Origin: Caldisphaera lagunensis DSM 15908
Lineage (GTDB): Archaea; Thermoproteota; Thermoprotei_A; Sulfolobales; Acidilobaceae
DNA: 64,000 nucleotides
Direction of reading: 5' to 3'
Assembly: GCF_000317795.1 (NCBI RefSeq)
Contig: NC_019791.1
Coordinates: 930,001-994,000 of the forward strand
Shown piece after piece: positions 56,429 to 64,000 of the stretch. The notes beneath the pieces were generated by a model. The model made no database searches and was not told the DNA's origin. It saw only the letters and a list, made by a program, of their open reading frames with translations. Position 1 is the stretch's first letter, and each line of letters begins with the position of its first letter. A program made the translations under genes and the position numbers.

Positions 56429-56695
56429 TTATGCTGGTTGTTGCTGTATAATCTCTTGTGAAGGTTCAGCGTGAATTATCTGTGTAGGACAACTCTGAAC
56501 AGCTGCATCAACAGCATCTTTTAGATCATCTGGAACAAATCCTTCATTTATGTTGTTCGGATCCTTTCTCCATTTTGCAATTACGTTAGATTTTCCATCA
56601 ACATCTGACATTTCAAAAACGTCTCCAGCTAGACTAACGCAAACCATATCAGCTATGCAATTTTCCCTTGGTTCTATCCAAACCCTTATGGTCAT
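56429..56695 (-). CDS. Ferredoxin with Cys-x2-Asp-x2-Cys cluster site
   Basis: An 88-residue electron carrier aligned with the single-cluster ferredoxin of Pyrococcus furiosus. The cluster site reads CIADMVC, with Asp as the second ligand, and the last ligand is in QSCPTQII. In P. furiosus two further cysteines form a disulfide; here both are replaced (SLAGDVFEM and DAVDAAVQSC). It has a Gln-rich C-terminal tail. The frame is open to 56707, but the ATG at 56695, 5 nt after GGTGA, is the likely start. Confidence 0.82.
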   Translation of the reverse strand: MTIRVWIEPRENCIADMVCVSLAGDVFEMSDVDGKSNVIAKWRKDPNNINEGFVPDDLKDAVDAAVQSCPTQIIHAEPSQEIIQQQPA

Positions 56696-57125
56696 TTTTA
56701 TCACCAACTACTTTTAATCAATAAAAGTTTTTATTTGAAAGTTAATATTTTTTAATTTTTCTGAGAAAAAACATATACAAAATTATGTGTTTCAAATATT
56801 AAAATTATAATGACAAAAAGGCTAAAAATTACCAATCTTTTTATACTCCTATGAGATAGGATATCTAGATCTATGAAATAATCATTTAATGATTCCACTA
56901 TTATCTCTTTCTATTAATTAAGTAAAGGTAACATTTAACATAATTAAAATAATAGAAAAACAACTAGAAATCATTCCCAACCTGCTTGCATTATGATACC
57001 TTCTTTCTTTATAATAAAAATCTTATGAAATCTGAAAGATAAAAATATAAATCTTATTACTGTAAAAATAGCTGTTTGACTTAAAATGTGAAAGGAATCA
57101 ATAAAAATCATAAGAGGGTGGGAGG
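56696..57125. other. Divergent promoter region
   Basis: AT-rich. A TATA-like element for the MFS gene lies near 57043-57053 (AAAATATAAAT), which would give a leader of about 50 nt ending in the G-rich tract at 57116-57131. The ferredoxin promoter lies at the left end. Nothing else recognised. Confidence 0.45.
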
Positions 57126-57131
57126 GTGGGG
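57116..57131 (+). promoter_or_regulatory. Four-run G tract (G-quadruplex motif) over the start codon
   Basis: GGGTGGGAGGGTGGGG has four runs of three or more G separated by single bases, a canonical, very stable G-quadruplex motif. The GTG start codon (57126-57128) lies inside it. It also offers several ribosome-binding-like GGGTGGG words, so it could be simply a strong Shine-Dalgarno region, or an RNA switch. Confidence 0.6.
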
Positions 57132-58391
57132 ATAAAGCTATACAAAGATAATTGGATGTATGCATTAATACCTTATAATATAGCCATGGGGCCTCTATCT
57201 ACACTTATAACATTGCAAATATTAAGATTGGGAGGGAATGTAATAGATGTTGCATATACTATTTCATTAGCAAATCTAACCAGTATTATAGGATCATTAA
57301 TATGGGGATTTGCAGCAGATTATTTTGATAGGAAAAAACAAATATTGTTAAGCCTATCTACAGTTGGGTTAACTTTAGTAGCTATCTCATATACTAAATC
57401 AATTAGTCTAATAGAAATTTTATATTCTATACTATCATTCTTAAATACTGCAAGCTCCACACCATTATCTCTACTAATAATGAGCACAGTAAGAAAAGAT
57501 TTGTGGGCGTCCAGTTATGCAAAATTAAACTATTTGTCATCAGTAGGATATTTGATAGGCCTTTTAGGGTCTTCCTTATTAGCTATATATTTTAAGCTTG
57601 ATTTTATAGTGATACTAATGGGAATACTAGTCTTAATTTCGTTTGGATTATCTTATTATTTTATACCAAAGCCAGAATTACATATTGAAAGAACAGCACT
57701 ACTTCATAACCTAGAGTCATTCTTAATTAGATTAAAACAGATACCAACCATTTTCATTCATTTTCCTTCAAAATATTCATTTAAGATATTTTCTTTATCT
57801 AGGTTAAAATCTTTAGTTTCTGCTTACGTCCCTCTTCTATACATTGGTATGTTCTTATTTTACATTGCATCAGGTATTTTCAATACAGAGTATCCAGCAG
57901 GACTAAAAGAGGGAGGACTTTCAAATAGCCTAATTTTAATAATATTTTCAATTGGCATGTTATTCCAAATAATTTCCTATTACTTATCCCCTAGATTTAT
58001 TAATAAATTAGGAAAGGCTAGAACTTCATGGATCTCATTGCTTATGAGGGGATCTTCGTATTTTATTATTGGACTCTTAACTGTTATAATAGCTAATAAG
58101 ATATCATTAATTTTATCTGGTATAATATTTTATCCTATAGCAGCAGGACTTGCATTTTCAGCATTTTATACAGCATCAAGCATAATGATATTTGAGATAG
58201 TGAAAAGCGGTAAGGAAGGTTCTACTTTAGGAGTCTATAGCACGCTAACAGGTATTGCTATGACATTAGGTTCATTCGTTTCAGGCTATATGGTTAGATA
58301 TATGGGTTTTGGATTTACTTACATAATAGCTGGTATAATATTATTATTTAATGTATATATATTTAAAACAATTGAAAGATTACCTAGATAA
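57126..58391 (+). CDS. MFS transporter (paralogue 1)
   Basis: A 421-residue, 12-helix MFS protein. The loop after helix 2 holds WGFAADYFDRKKQILLSLS (motif A, G-x3-D-x2-D-R-K type). The N-terminus KLYKDNWMYALIPYNIAMGP is closely matched by the protein at 59041 (KYNDKWMYTLIPYGMGFMP), and helix 11 EGSTLGVYSTLTGIAMTLGS also matches, so the two are tandem duplicates separated only by the SSB gene. The central loop (about 195-225) is basic. Start GTG lies within the G tract. Substrate unknown. Confidence 0.85.
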   Translation: MGIKLYKDNWMYALIPYNIAMGPLSTLITLQILRLGGNVIDVAYTISLANLTSIIGSLIWGFAADYFDRKKQILLSLSTVGLTLVAISYTKSISLIEILYSILSFLNTASSTPLSLLIMSTVRKDLWASSYAKLNYLSSVGYLIGLLGSSLLAIYFKLDFIVILMGILVLISFGLSYYFIPKPELHIERTALLHNLESFLIRLKQIPTIFIHFPSKYSFKIFSLSRLKSLVSAYVPLLYIGMFLFYIASGIFNTEYPAGLKEGGLSNSLILIIFSIGMLFQIISYYLSPRFINKLGKARTSWISLLMRGSSYFIIGLLTVIIANKISLILSGIIFYPIAAGLAFSAFYTASSIMIFEIVKSGKEGSTLGVYSTLTGIAMTLGSFVSGYMVRYMGFGFTYIIAGIILLFNVYIFKTIERLPR

Positions 58392-58429
58392 TTCCATATT
58401 AGCTTATTAACATCTGTCCCAACTAATAT

Positions 58430-58846
58430 TTGGCGAAAGAATTGAAGGTAAATGAGTTAGCGCCTAAAAGCGCTGTTGAGGAAATAAGTGTAAAGGTCAT
58501 AAAGGTATCAGAGCCAAGGAATGTTTTTGGTAAAGATGGTATGTCACACAAGGTTTCTGATGTCTTAGTTGGGGATGAAAGTGGAACAATAATTATGACT
58601 TTATGGGATAATTCGATAAACAAAGTAAAAGAAGGAGAAACAATAAACATAAAGAATGCCTTTGTTTCTACATTTAAAGGAAGCATGAGACTCTCTTTAA
58701 ATAAAAACAATGGGTCAATAACGGTTTCTGAAAAGGAAATCGAAAATGTAAATACAGGTAATAATATGTCAGACAAGGTTGTTGAAGAAGAAAGGAGAAG
58801 TTATAGCAGTTATGGTAGAAAACCATCATATAGAAAAAGATACTAA
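58430..58846 (+). CDS. ssb: Single-stranded DNA-binding protein, crenarchaeal OB fold
   Basis: A 138-residue protein matching Sulfolobus-type SSB: one OB fold (about 5-105) with VKVIKVSEPRNVFGKDGMSH, the strand VGDESGTIIMTLWDN (aromatic W), EGETINIKNAFVSTFKGSMR and LNKNNGSI, then a short flexible tail rich in Arg/Ser/Tyr. The Sulfolobus tail is acidic at its end; here it is basic (SYGRKPSYRKRY), so protein partners may differ. TTG start. It lies between two MFS paralogues. Confidence 0.93.
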   Translation: MAKELKVNELAPKSAVEEISVKVIKVSEPRNVFGKDGMSHKVSDVLVGDESGTIIMTLWDNSINKVKEGETINIKNAFVSTFKGSMRLSLNKNNGSITVSEKEIENVNTGNNMSDKVVEEERRSYSSYGRKPSYRKRY

Positions 58847-59040
58847 TAAAATTTTTATTTACAATTTTTATAAAATATTATCTTGAATTTTAATTATTTA
58901 TGATTAAGACGTAATGTAAAACGAATATTATATTTTCCTTTAAAAATTATTTTTGCAATATGTTATTTATAATATAATATTGAATTCTTATATTACCAAA
59001 TTATTAATTAAGTTAATGAGGCATAAGAAAGGGACAATAG

Positions 59041-60306
59041 ATGGAAAAAATAAAATACAATGATAAATGGATGTATACTTTAATACCATATGGCATGGGA
59101 TTTATGCCATTTTTAATAATGCTTCCCTTGCTTATTTTAAAACTAGGAGGAAATGCAATAGATATATCATATACAGCAACTTTAGGAAACATAACCTGGA
59201 TTATTGGATCTTTTGTTTGGGGATACATATCAGATTATTATGATTTGAAAAAACTAACCATATTAGGTTTATTAACAAGTGGACTATTTGTAATACCTAT
59301 GGCATATGCTAAATCTGTGGTGGAAGTTGAAATTTTATATGGCATTTGGAGTTTCTTTAATACGGCTCTTATAATCTCGTTATATTTAATAATTATAAAA
59401 ACTTTTGCAAAAGAAATGTGGGTAATTGAGAACGCTAAATTAAATTTTTTGAATACAATTGGTTATTTATTAGGCTTTCTTGGATCTTCTGCCTTAGCAA
59501 TTTATTTTAAAGTTAACTTTTTAATTTTAATGACTGGCATCTTAATGACGTTATCTTCCTTACTGTCTTATTATTTTTTACCTAAAATTGAAAATAATCA
59601 TAAAGAGTTATCATGGATTAACGTCTTAAAATCTTTCTTAATTAAAATAAGAATTATGTCTAAGATTTTTAACCCTTCATTCTTAAAGATTTCATTAAAA
59701 AAAGCCTTCGATTTCAAGAACAAAAAAATACAAAATATGCGTATCATTCTTTTATATACGGGAAATTTTTTGTTCTATTTGTCCTATGGAATTATCTTAA
59801 CTCAATATTCTGCTAGTCTAAAAATTTATGGTATATCTGATAGCATAATTTTAGCGATTTTCTCCTTGGGTACATTTTCCCAAATAATTTCTTTTTATTT
59901 TTCTCCTAGATTCATAAATACATATGGAAAAATAAGGGCTTCTTGGATTACACTATCATTAAGGGGGATTTCTTTTTTCATGATAGGGTTATCAATGTTT
60001 TTGTTTCTCAACAAAACTTATCTAATTTTATCACAATTTGTCTTTTATTCTTTAGGTGGAGGTTTAGCTTATTCCATATTTTTTACAGCAGCGAACGTAA
60101 TGGTTTTAGAAACTACTAAAACAGAAAAAGAAGGATCAACATTAGGGATTTATGAAACATTAATAGCTTTTGGCTTTACAATTGGATCTTTTATATCAGG
60201 TTATATGATTAATTATACAGGATTTCCCATAACTTTCATAATAACTGGCATTTTGATAATAATTAATTCAGCAATATTTAAGATAATGGAAGAAAAACAA
60301 AAATAG
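59041..60306 (+). CDS. MFS transporter (paralogue 2)
   Basis: A 421-residue, 12-helix MFS protein of exactly the same length as its paralogue at 57126, with motif A as WGYISDYYDLKKLTILGLL and helix 11 EGSTLGIYETLIAFGFTIGS. Divergence is greatest in the central basic loop (about 180-230). ATG with AAAGGGA upstream. The pair arose by tandem duplication or insertion of ssb between copies; substrates are unknown. Confidence 0.85.
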   Translation: MEKIKYNDKWMYTLIPYGMGFMPFLIMLPLLILKLGGNAIDISYTATLGNITWIIGSFVWGYISDYYDLKKLTILGLLTSGLFVIPMAYAKSVVEVEILYGIWSFFNTALIISLYLIIIKTFAKEMWVIENAKLNFLNTIGYLLGFLGSSALAIYFKVNFLILMTGILMTLSSLLSYYFLPKIENNHKELSWINVLKSFLIKIRIMSKIFNPSFLKISLKKAFDFKNKKIQNMRIILLYTGNFLFYLSYGIILTQYSASLKIYGISDSIILAIFSLGTFSQIISFYFSPRFINTYGKIRASWITLSLRGISFFMIGLSMFLFLNKTYLILSQFVFYSLGGGLAYSIFFTAANVMVLETTKTEKEGSTLGIYETLIAFGFTIGSFISGYMINYTGFPITFIITGILIIINSAIFKIMEEKQK

Positions 60307-60380
60307 TTTTTATTATTGAATTTTCCTTTTAAGATAAACTTATTAATTTCCAGATAATTATAAGTTCTCTTGGGGTTGGA

Positions 60381-61727
60381 TTGGAGGATAAAGTAAACAC
60401 ACTTTTATCTCTAGGTGCTGATTTTGCTGACATTAGATATATGAAAATAAAGACTTTGGTAGCTGATAGTAGTGAAATAAGAAATATAATAACAAATAAT
60501 GGTATATCTGAAGGGTATGCATTAAGGGCATTATATAAAGGAAATTTTGGATACAAGTTTACAACAAATCTTGAAAATGTAGATCTAAAAGATGTAATAT
60601 CTCTTGCAATAGGTAAAGGAGAAACTAAGGTGTATCAACTTAAAGAAAAGAAGGATAGAATTATTATTAAAGAAAAATACCCAAACTATAAGAAACCTGA
60701 AGAGATAATTTATGATATATCAAAAATAAAAGATGATATATTTAAATCAGATAAAAGAATAAAATCAGTTAACATAAGGTTTTCAGAAAACTCAATAGAA
60801 AAAAGATATGCAAGCAGTGATAACAGGTATATTGAGGTTAATTATAAGATAACCTCATTGTCTATCTCAGTTGTTGCTAAAGAAAACGATATAAATGCAA
60901 GCGCCCATATTTCTCTTTCTACATACTTAGGATATCCATTAGAAGTTTTTGATATAAATGAATCTATAGAAAAAGTATTGAATAGAGTTTCAAAGCAACT
61001 AATAGGAAAACCTGCAAAAGCTGGTGAAGCTAGAGTTATTTTATCTCCTGAAGTAAGTGGTGTATTTGCTCATGAGGCTCTTGGTCATTTAGCTGAAGCA
61101 GATTTAGCAGCTTCTGGAGTTTTAGGAAAAATGAAAGGGAAGAAAATTGCTAAAGAATTTGTAAATGTTTCCGATTCACCATTTTTAGAATATCCAACAG
61201 CTATTGGGATAACTCCTTATGATGATGAAGGAGTAGAAGGTAGGGAAGTTAAAATTATTGAGAATGGTGTTGTTAAAGAATTTATGAATAACAGAACCTA
61301 TGCTTTCTATACAAACGAATTACCATCGGGAAATGGAAGATCCGAAGATTTTAGGAGCAGTATTTTAATAAGAATGAGAAATACATATTTTAAACCAGGA
61401 AAATCAAGCTTAGAAGAAATGATGGAAGATATAAAAGAAGGATATTTAATGAGCTCGGTATTAGGAGGTCAAACTAGTTCTGATGGTACTTTTCAATTTG
61501 GCATAGAAGAAGGATATAAAATTGAAAATGGCGAAATTAAATACCCCTTAAGAAACGTTGGAATAGCAGGTTATACATTAGATACATTATCTCAAATTTC
61601 TGACATATCAAAAGATTTTGCTGTTTGGCCTGGTGTTTGTGGAAAAATGGGTCAAAGAGTCTATGTAGGTACTGGTGGTCCATATGTTAAGGTTGAAAAA
61701 ATTAAAGTTGGTGGTGTAAATGAGTGA
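60381..61727 (+). CDS. tldD: TldD metalloprotease subunit
   Basis: A 448-residue TldD protein. The zinc-binding motif HEALGHLAEAD (HExxxH) is intact near residue 232, followed by GVEGREVKIIENGVVKEFMN and the glycine-rich LGGQTSSDGTFQFGIEEGY. TldD/TldE form a heteromeric protease that degrades unfolded or modified peptides; TldD carries the active site. TTG start (60381) near GGGGTTGGA. Its end overlaps tldE by 8 nt. Confidence 0.94.
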   Translation: MEDKVNTLLSLGADFADIRYMKIKTLVADSSEIRNIITNNGISEGYALRALYKGNFGYKFTTNLENVDLKDVISLAIGKGETKVYQLKEKKDRIIIKEKYPNYKKPEEIIYDISKIKDDIFKSDKRIKSVNIRFSENSIEKRYASSDNRYIEVNYKITSLSISVVAKENDINASAHISLSTYLGYPLEVFDINESIEKVLNRVSKQLIGKPAKAGEARVILSPEVSGVFAHEALGHLAEADLAASGVLGKMKGKKIAKEFVNVSDSPFLEYPTAIGITPYDDEGVEGREVKIIENGVVKEFMNNRTYAFYTNELPSGNGRSEDFRSSILIRMRNTYFKPGKSSLEEMMEDIKEGYLMSSVLGGQTSSDGTFQFGIEEGYKIENGEIKYPLRNVGIAGYTLDTLSQISDISKDFAVWPGVCGKMGQRVYVGTGGPYVKVEKIKVGGVNE

Positions 61728-62976
61728 AGAATTAAGCTTTATTATAAAAAAGGCTTTAAATGATAAAATTGATGCTGAAATTTTTCATAGTAAAATAAAA
61801 ATATTTGAAATTGCTAATGATAAAAATGAACAACATGGTATGACATATGAAGAAGACGGTTATGGCTTAAGAATAATAAAAAATAAAAAATTAGGATTTT
61901 CTTATGGGAATAAAATTTCTGATGATTTATATGAACTTGCTGTTAGTTCATCAAATGCATCTAAAGAAGATAACGCTAATTACCTTCCAAACGAAGAAGA
62001 AGTAACAAGATTAAATGGTATATTTGATGAAGAAATATATAACCCTATTGATAAACTAAAATACTATATGGAATCTCTAGGATCTATATCAGATAAACTT
62101 AATTTTATAAACCAAAGAGCTATTGCTGGATATACAATAATAGAAATAATGAATACAAATGGGTTAAATGTCAATTCAAAGACATCATTTATATACGTAG
62201 GGGCAGTTGCTAATTATTTGGGAGATGAAGTAGGACCTGAGATTTTTGAGGGTATTTCATCAAAGCGTTTTAATGATATTAATATAGAAAAATTATTAAA
62301 TGATCTTACATTTAAGATAGATATAATGAAGAAAAGAAGGAAGTTTGAAAACAAAAAGAAGCAATACAATGTAATTTTTACTCAAAAAGCGTTAGATGAT
62401 CTTGTTGTCCCATTAATTAATCATGGAATTAGTTTAGAAAGTTATTATAGGAATAGGACGCCATTTAAATTAAATGACTATTTTGAATCAAAAGTAACTA
62501 TAGTTGATGATCCATTAAATCCTTACTTGCCTTGGTCAAGAGAAATTGATGCAGAAGGACTACCATCTATGAAAACTGAAATAATTAAGGAAGGAGTTTT
62601 CAAAAAATTCTTATCTAATACTTATTGGTCTAAGAAAGCAAACATGGATAATACACATTCAGCTTTTAGAGCATTTACTTCTTTACCTGTAATTTCTACA
62701 AGCAACTTGGTTTTTCAAGGGAAAATAATAAATGAAGATAGCGACGCAATTTATATAGATCAAGTCCAAGGAGTACATACTAGCAATTTTGAAACAGGAG
62801 ACTTTAGTGTTTCAGCAAATGTTGCATGGGATAAAGATGGAGGATTCAGAGAAATAATTGTTTCAGGAAACATAAAACAGCTCATCAATAATGTTTTAGG
62901 GTTTACAAAAGATGTATCATCATATAATAAAGTTTATTCTGGAAAGATGATAGTAACGGGGTTAAGCTTGGCATAA
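61720..62976 (+). CDS. tldE: TldE (PmbA) protease partner subunit
   Basis: A 418-residue TldE/PmbA homologue, without the HExxxH motif, as expected for the non-catalytic partner. Family segments: KNKKLGFSYGNKISDDLYEL, NVIFTQKALDDLVVPLI and the C-terminal VQGVHTSNFETGDFSVSANV followed by DKDGGFREIIVSGNI. ATG overlaps the end of tldD, so the subunits are made together. Confidence 0.92.
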   Translation: MSEELSFIIKKALNDKIDAEIFHSKIKIFEIANDKNEQHGMTYEEDGYGLRIIKNKKLGFSYGNKISDDLYELAVSSSNASKEDNANYLPNEEEVTRLNGIFDEEIYNPIDKLKYYMESLGSISDKLNFINQRAIAGYTIIEIMNTNGLNVNSKTSFIYVGAVANYLGDEVGPEIFEGISSKRFNDINIEKLLNDLTFKIDIMKKRRKFENKKKQYNVIFTQKALDDLVVPLINHGISLESYYRNRTPFKLNDYFESKVTIVDDPLNPYLPWSREIDAEGLPSMKTEIIKEGVFKKFLSNTYWSKKANMDNTHSAFRAFTSLPVISTSNLVFQGKIINEDSDAIYIDQVQGVHTSNFETGDFSVSANVAWDKDGGFREIIVSGNIKQLINNVLGFTKDVSSYNKVYSGKMIVTGLSLA

Positions 62977-63017
62977 AGCAAATAACTTTCTAATAGATAC
63001 ATTTATATGGTGAAAAT

Positions 63018-63860
63018 TTGCCTGCTAAATTTTTTATAAATGAAAAAAACATAAAATTTAATGAATCTCAAGCATTTAATGAAGAACTCATAGGGAATTT
63101 ATTTAAGGAACCTGGTTCCACATATTTATTTTTAACTCATTTAAAAGACGATGGAAATTCTATAGGTCTATATTACAAATATGAAGGTAGAGAAAATACA
63201 TATAGAAGAATTACTGGAGGGCCAAAAATAGATTTTTATGAAAATTATGTATACTTAAGTATACTAACAAATAGGGTTGAAACTCTTAAAAAAGTTAACG
63301 AAAGAGCTAAATTATTCTCAAAATGTATATCTGGAACAGAAATATATGGAGGTTTATCTATTTCTAGAGATAAAAAACTTGCTTATGGTATAACAAAAAT
63401 AGGTAATATAAGTGTAATTGAAATAATAACTAACAATAACCTAAATGATATAAAGTATTGTTTGAAAAGTAATATAAATAATGTAAATGAAGAAATGATA
63501 AATGTTATACCTAATAAATATTCCTCAGACTCGTATCTAAAGAAAAGCTGGATAAGTTATGGGAATAAAGATTATGAATTCAATTCTTCATCAAGAAATG
63601 AAGGTTTTTATGTAAACTTCTCCGCAAAATTATTAGAAAACTACATAGACAAGGTTCTAATAACTGGCAATTTTTATGCTTCTCCTCCAATGGAACCAAT
63701 AACTTCTATTTTAGCATTAGAAGGAACTCCAGTTAATGAAGTGTATTTTTATGGAATAAAGGCAAGAATTAAAAAAATTGAAATAGAAGGTATAAAAACT
63801 GAAAACATTTTATTTTCTATTGATGATTTATATAATAAATTAATAAAAAGCATCAAATGA
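63018..63860 (+). CDS. Lipoate-protein ligase-like protein
   Basis: A 280-residue protein with weak but consistent likeness to the LplA/biotin-lipoyl ligase fold: YRRITGGPKIDFYENYVYLS resembles RR-x-TGG-x6-GN of lipoate ligases, a lysine pair in ISRDKKLAYGITKIG could stand for the catalytic Lys, and a C-terminal part (GNFYASPPMEPITSILALEG) resembles the LplA accessory domain. The HxxGN part is not conserved (FYEN), so activity on lipoate is uncertain. TTG start 4 nt after GGTGA, 41 nt beyond tldE, likely in the same operon. Confidence 0.5.
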   Translation: MPAKFFINEKNIKFNESQAFNEELIGNLFKEPGSTYLFLTHLKDDGNSIGLYYKYEGRENTYRRITGGPKIDFYENYVYLSILTNRVETLKKVNERAKLFSKCISGTEIYGGLSISRDKKLAYGITKIGNISVIEIITNNNLNDIKYCLKSNINNVNEEMINVIPNKYSSDSYLKKSWISYGNKDYEFNSSSRNEGFYVNFSAKLLENYIDKVLITGNFYASPPMEPITSILALEGTPVNEVYFYGIKARIKKIEIEGIKTENILFSIDDLYNKLIKSIK

Positions 63861-64000
63861 TGTTAGATTTATTCAAATTTAATAAATATAAGATTATTCT
63901 TTTTCTTTAGGCCTCCTACCTATTTTTATAAATAAAATATTTACATTTATAGCTATTCATTATTAAAGGTTCGTTTATTAAAAGTATAATAGGAGACAAT

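Noticed and set aside
63018-63860. Archaeal IMP cyclohydrolase (PurO) as identity
   Set aside because: Length and position would allow it, but the RRITGG segment and C-terminal part fit a lipoate-ligase-like fold better.
1-64000. CRISPR array
   Set aside because: No series of evenly spaced direct repeats was seen, and no cas gene.

Overview
The window reads as a chromosomal segment of a hyperthermophilic, probably acidophilic crenarchaeon (Thermoproteota). Supporting signs are the very low GC content, a Sulfolobus-type single-OB-fold SSB, GGTGA-type ribosome binding sites 4-8 nt before ATG/GTG/TTG starts, leaderless first genes with a TATA box about 26 nt upstream, sugar-binding proteins with short positively charged leaders and Thr-rich stalks, and degraded archaeal IS200/IS605 TnpB elements. 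A Caldisphaera/Acidilobus-like organism would fit, but that is inference from composition and gene families.

Layout. (1) 0.2-1.25 kb: a glycosyltransferase gene split by a frameshift in a TA dinucleotide tract. (2) 1.6-10.5 kb, minus strand: a tightly overlapping ten-gene operon encoding a MoxR AAA+ ATPase, a DUF58 protein, a DUF4350-like protein, a large Ig-repeat membrane protein, a DUF1616 protein split into two genes, several small membrane proteins and a GT-C-like membrane protein. (3) 10.6-19.4 kb: a membrane GT2, an ABC exporter-like set (two FtsX-type half permeases, one ATPase) with a GT-C-like membrane protein inside the operon, and, divergently from one shared 52-bp promoter, a complete dTDP-L-rhamnose operon (rfbC-A-B-D). 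Together these look like a surface-polysaccharide and protein-glycosylation locus.

(4) 19.7-47 kb: a patchy region rich in broken genes. It holds a frameshifted twin of the GT2 at 36.1-37.4 kb, a GT4 gene, two TnpB relics and two IS605-type right ends, a decayed K+ channel, a decayed GH57 glycosidase, a frameshifted DUF2079 gene and a fossil of a sugar-binding-protein gene. Intact genes here are a phosphodiesterase, a sugar ABC transporter (binding protein, two permeases, separate ATPase) wrapped around galT-galK, further glycosyltransferases, and tRNA-Gly(TCC) and tRNA-Thr(GGT).

(5) 47.2-51.8 kb: a PKD-containing family-5 solute-binding protein with no permease nearby, then a 14-TM MFS transporter. 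(6) 52.2-64 kb: ordinary metabolism: serA, a class V aminotransferase and a DUF89 phosphatase in one overlapping operon, a Dph6-like ATPase, a GNAT, a ferredoxin with a Cys-x2-Asp-x2-Cys site, two paralogous MFS genes flanking the SSB gene, the tldD/tldE protease pair and a lipoate-ligase-like protein.

The best leads for undescribed biology are the MoxR/DUF58/DUF1616 membrane operon, the split FtsX exporter that carries a GT-C gene, the TA-tract frameshifts in two glycosyltransferase genes, the DUF89 phosphatase in the serine operon, and a perfect four-run G-tract that contains the start codon of an MFS gene. I saw no CRISPR array, rRNA or intact transposon.
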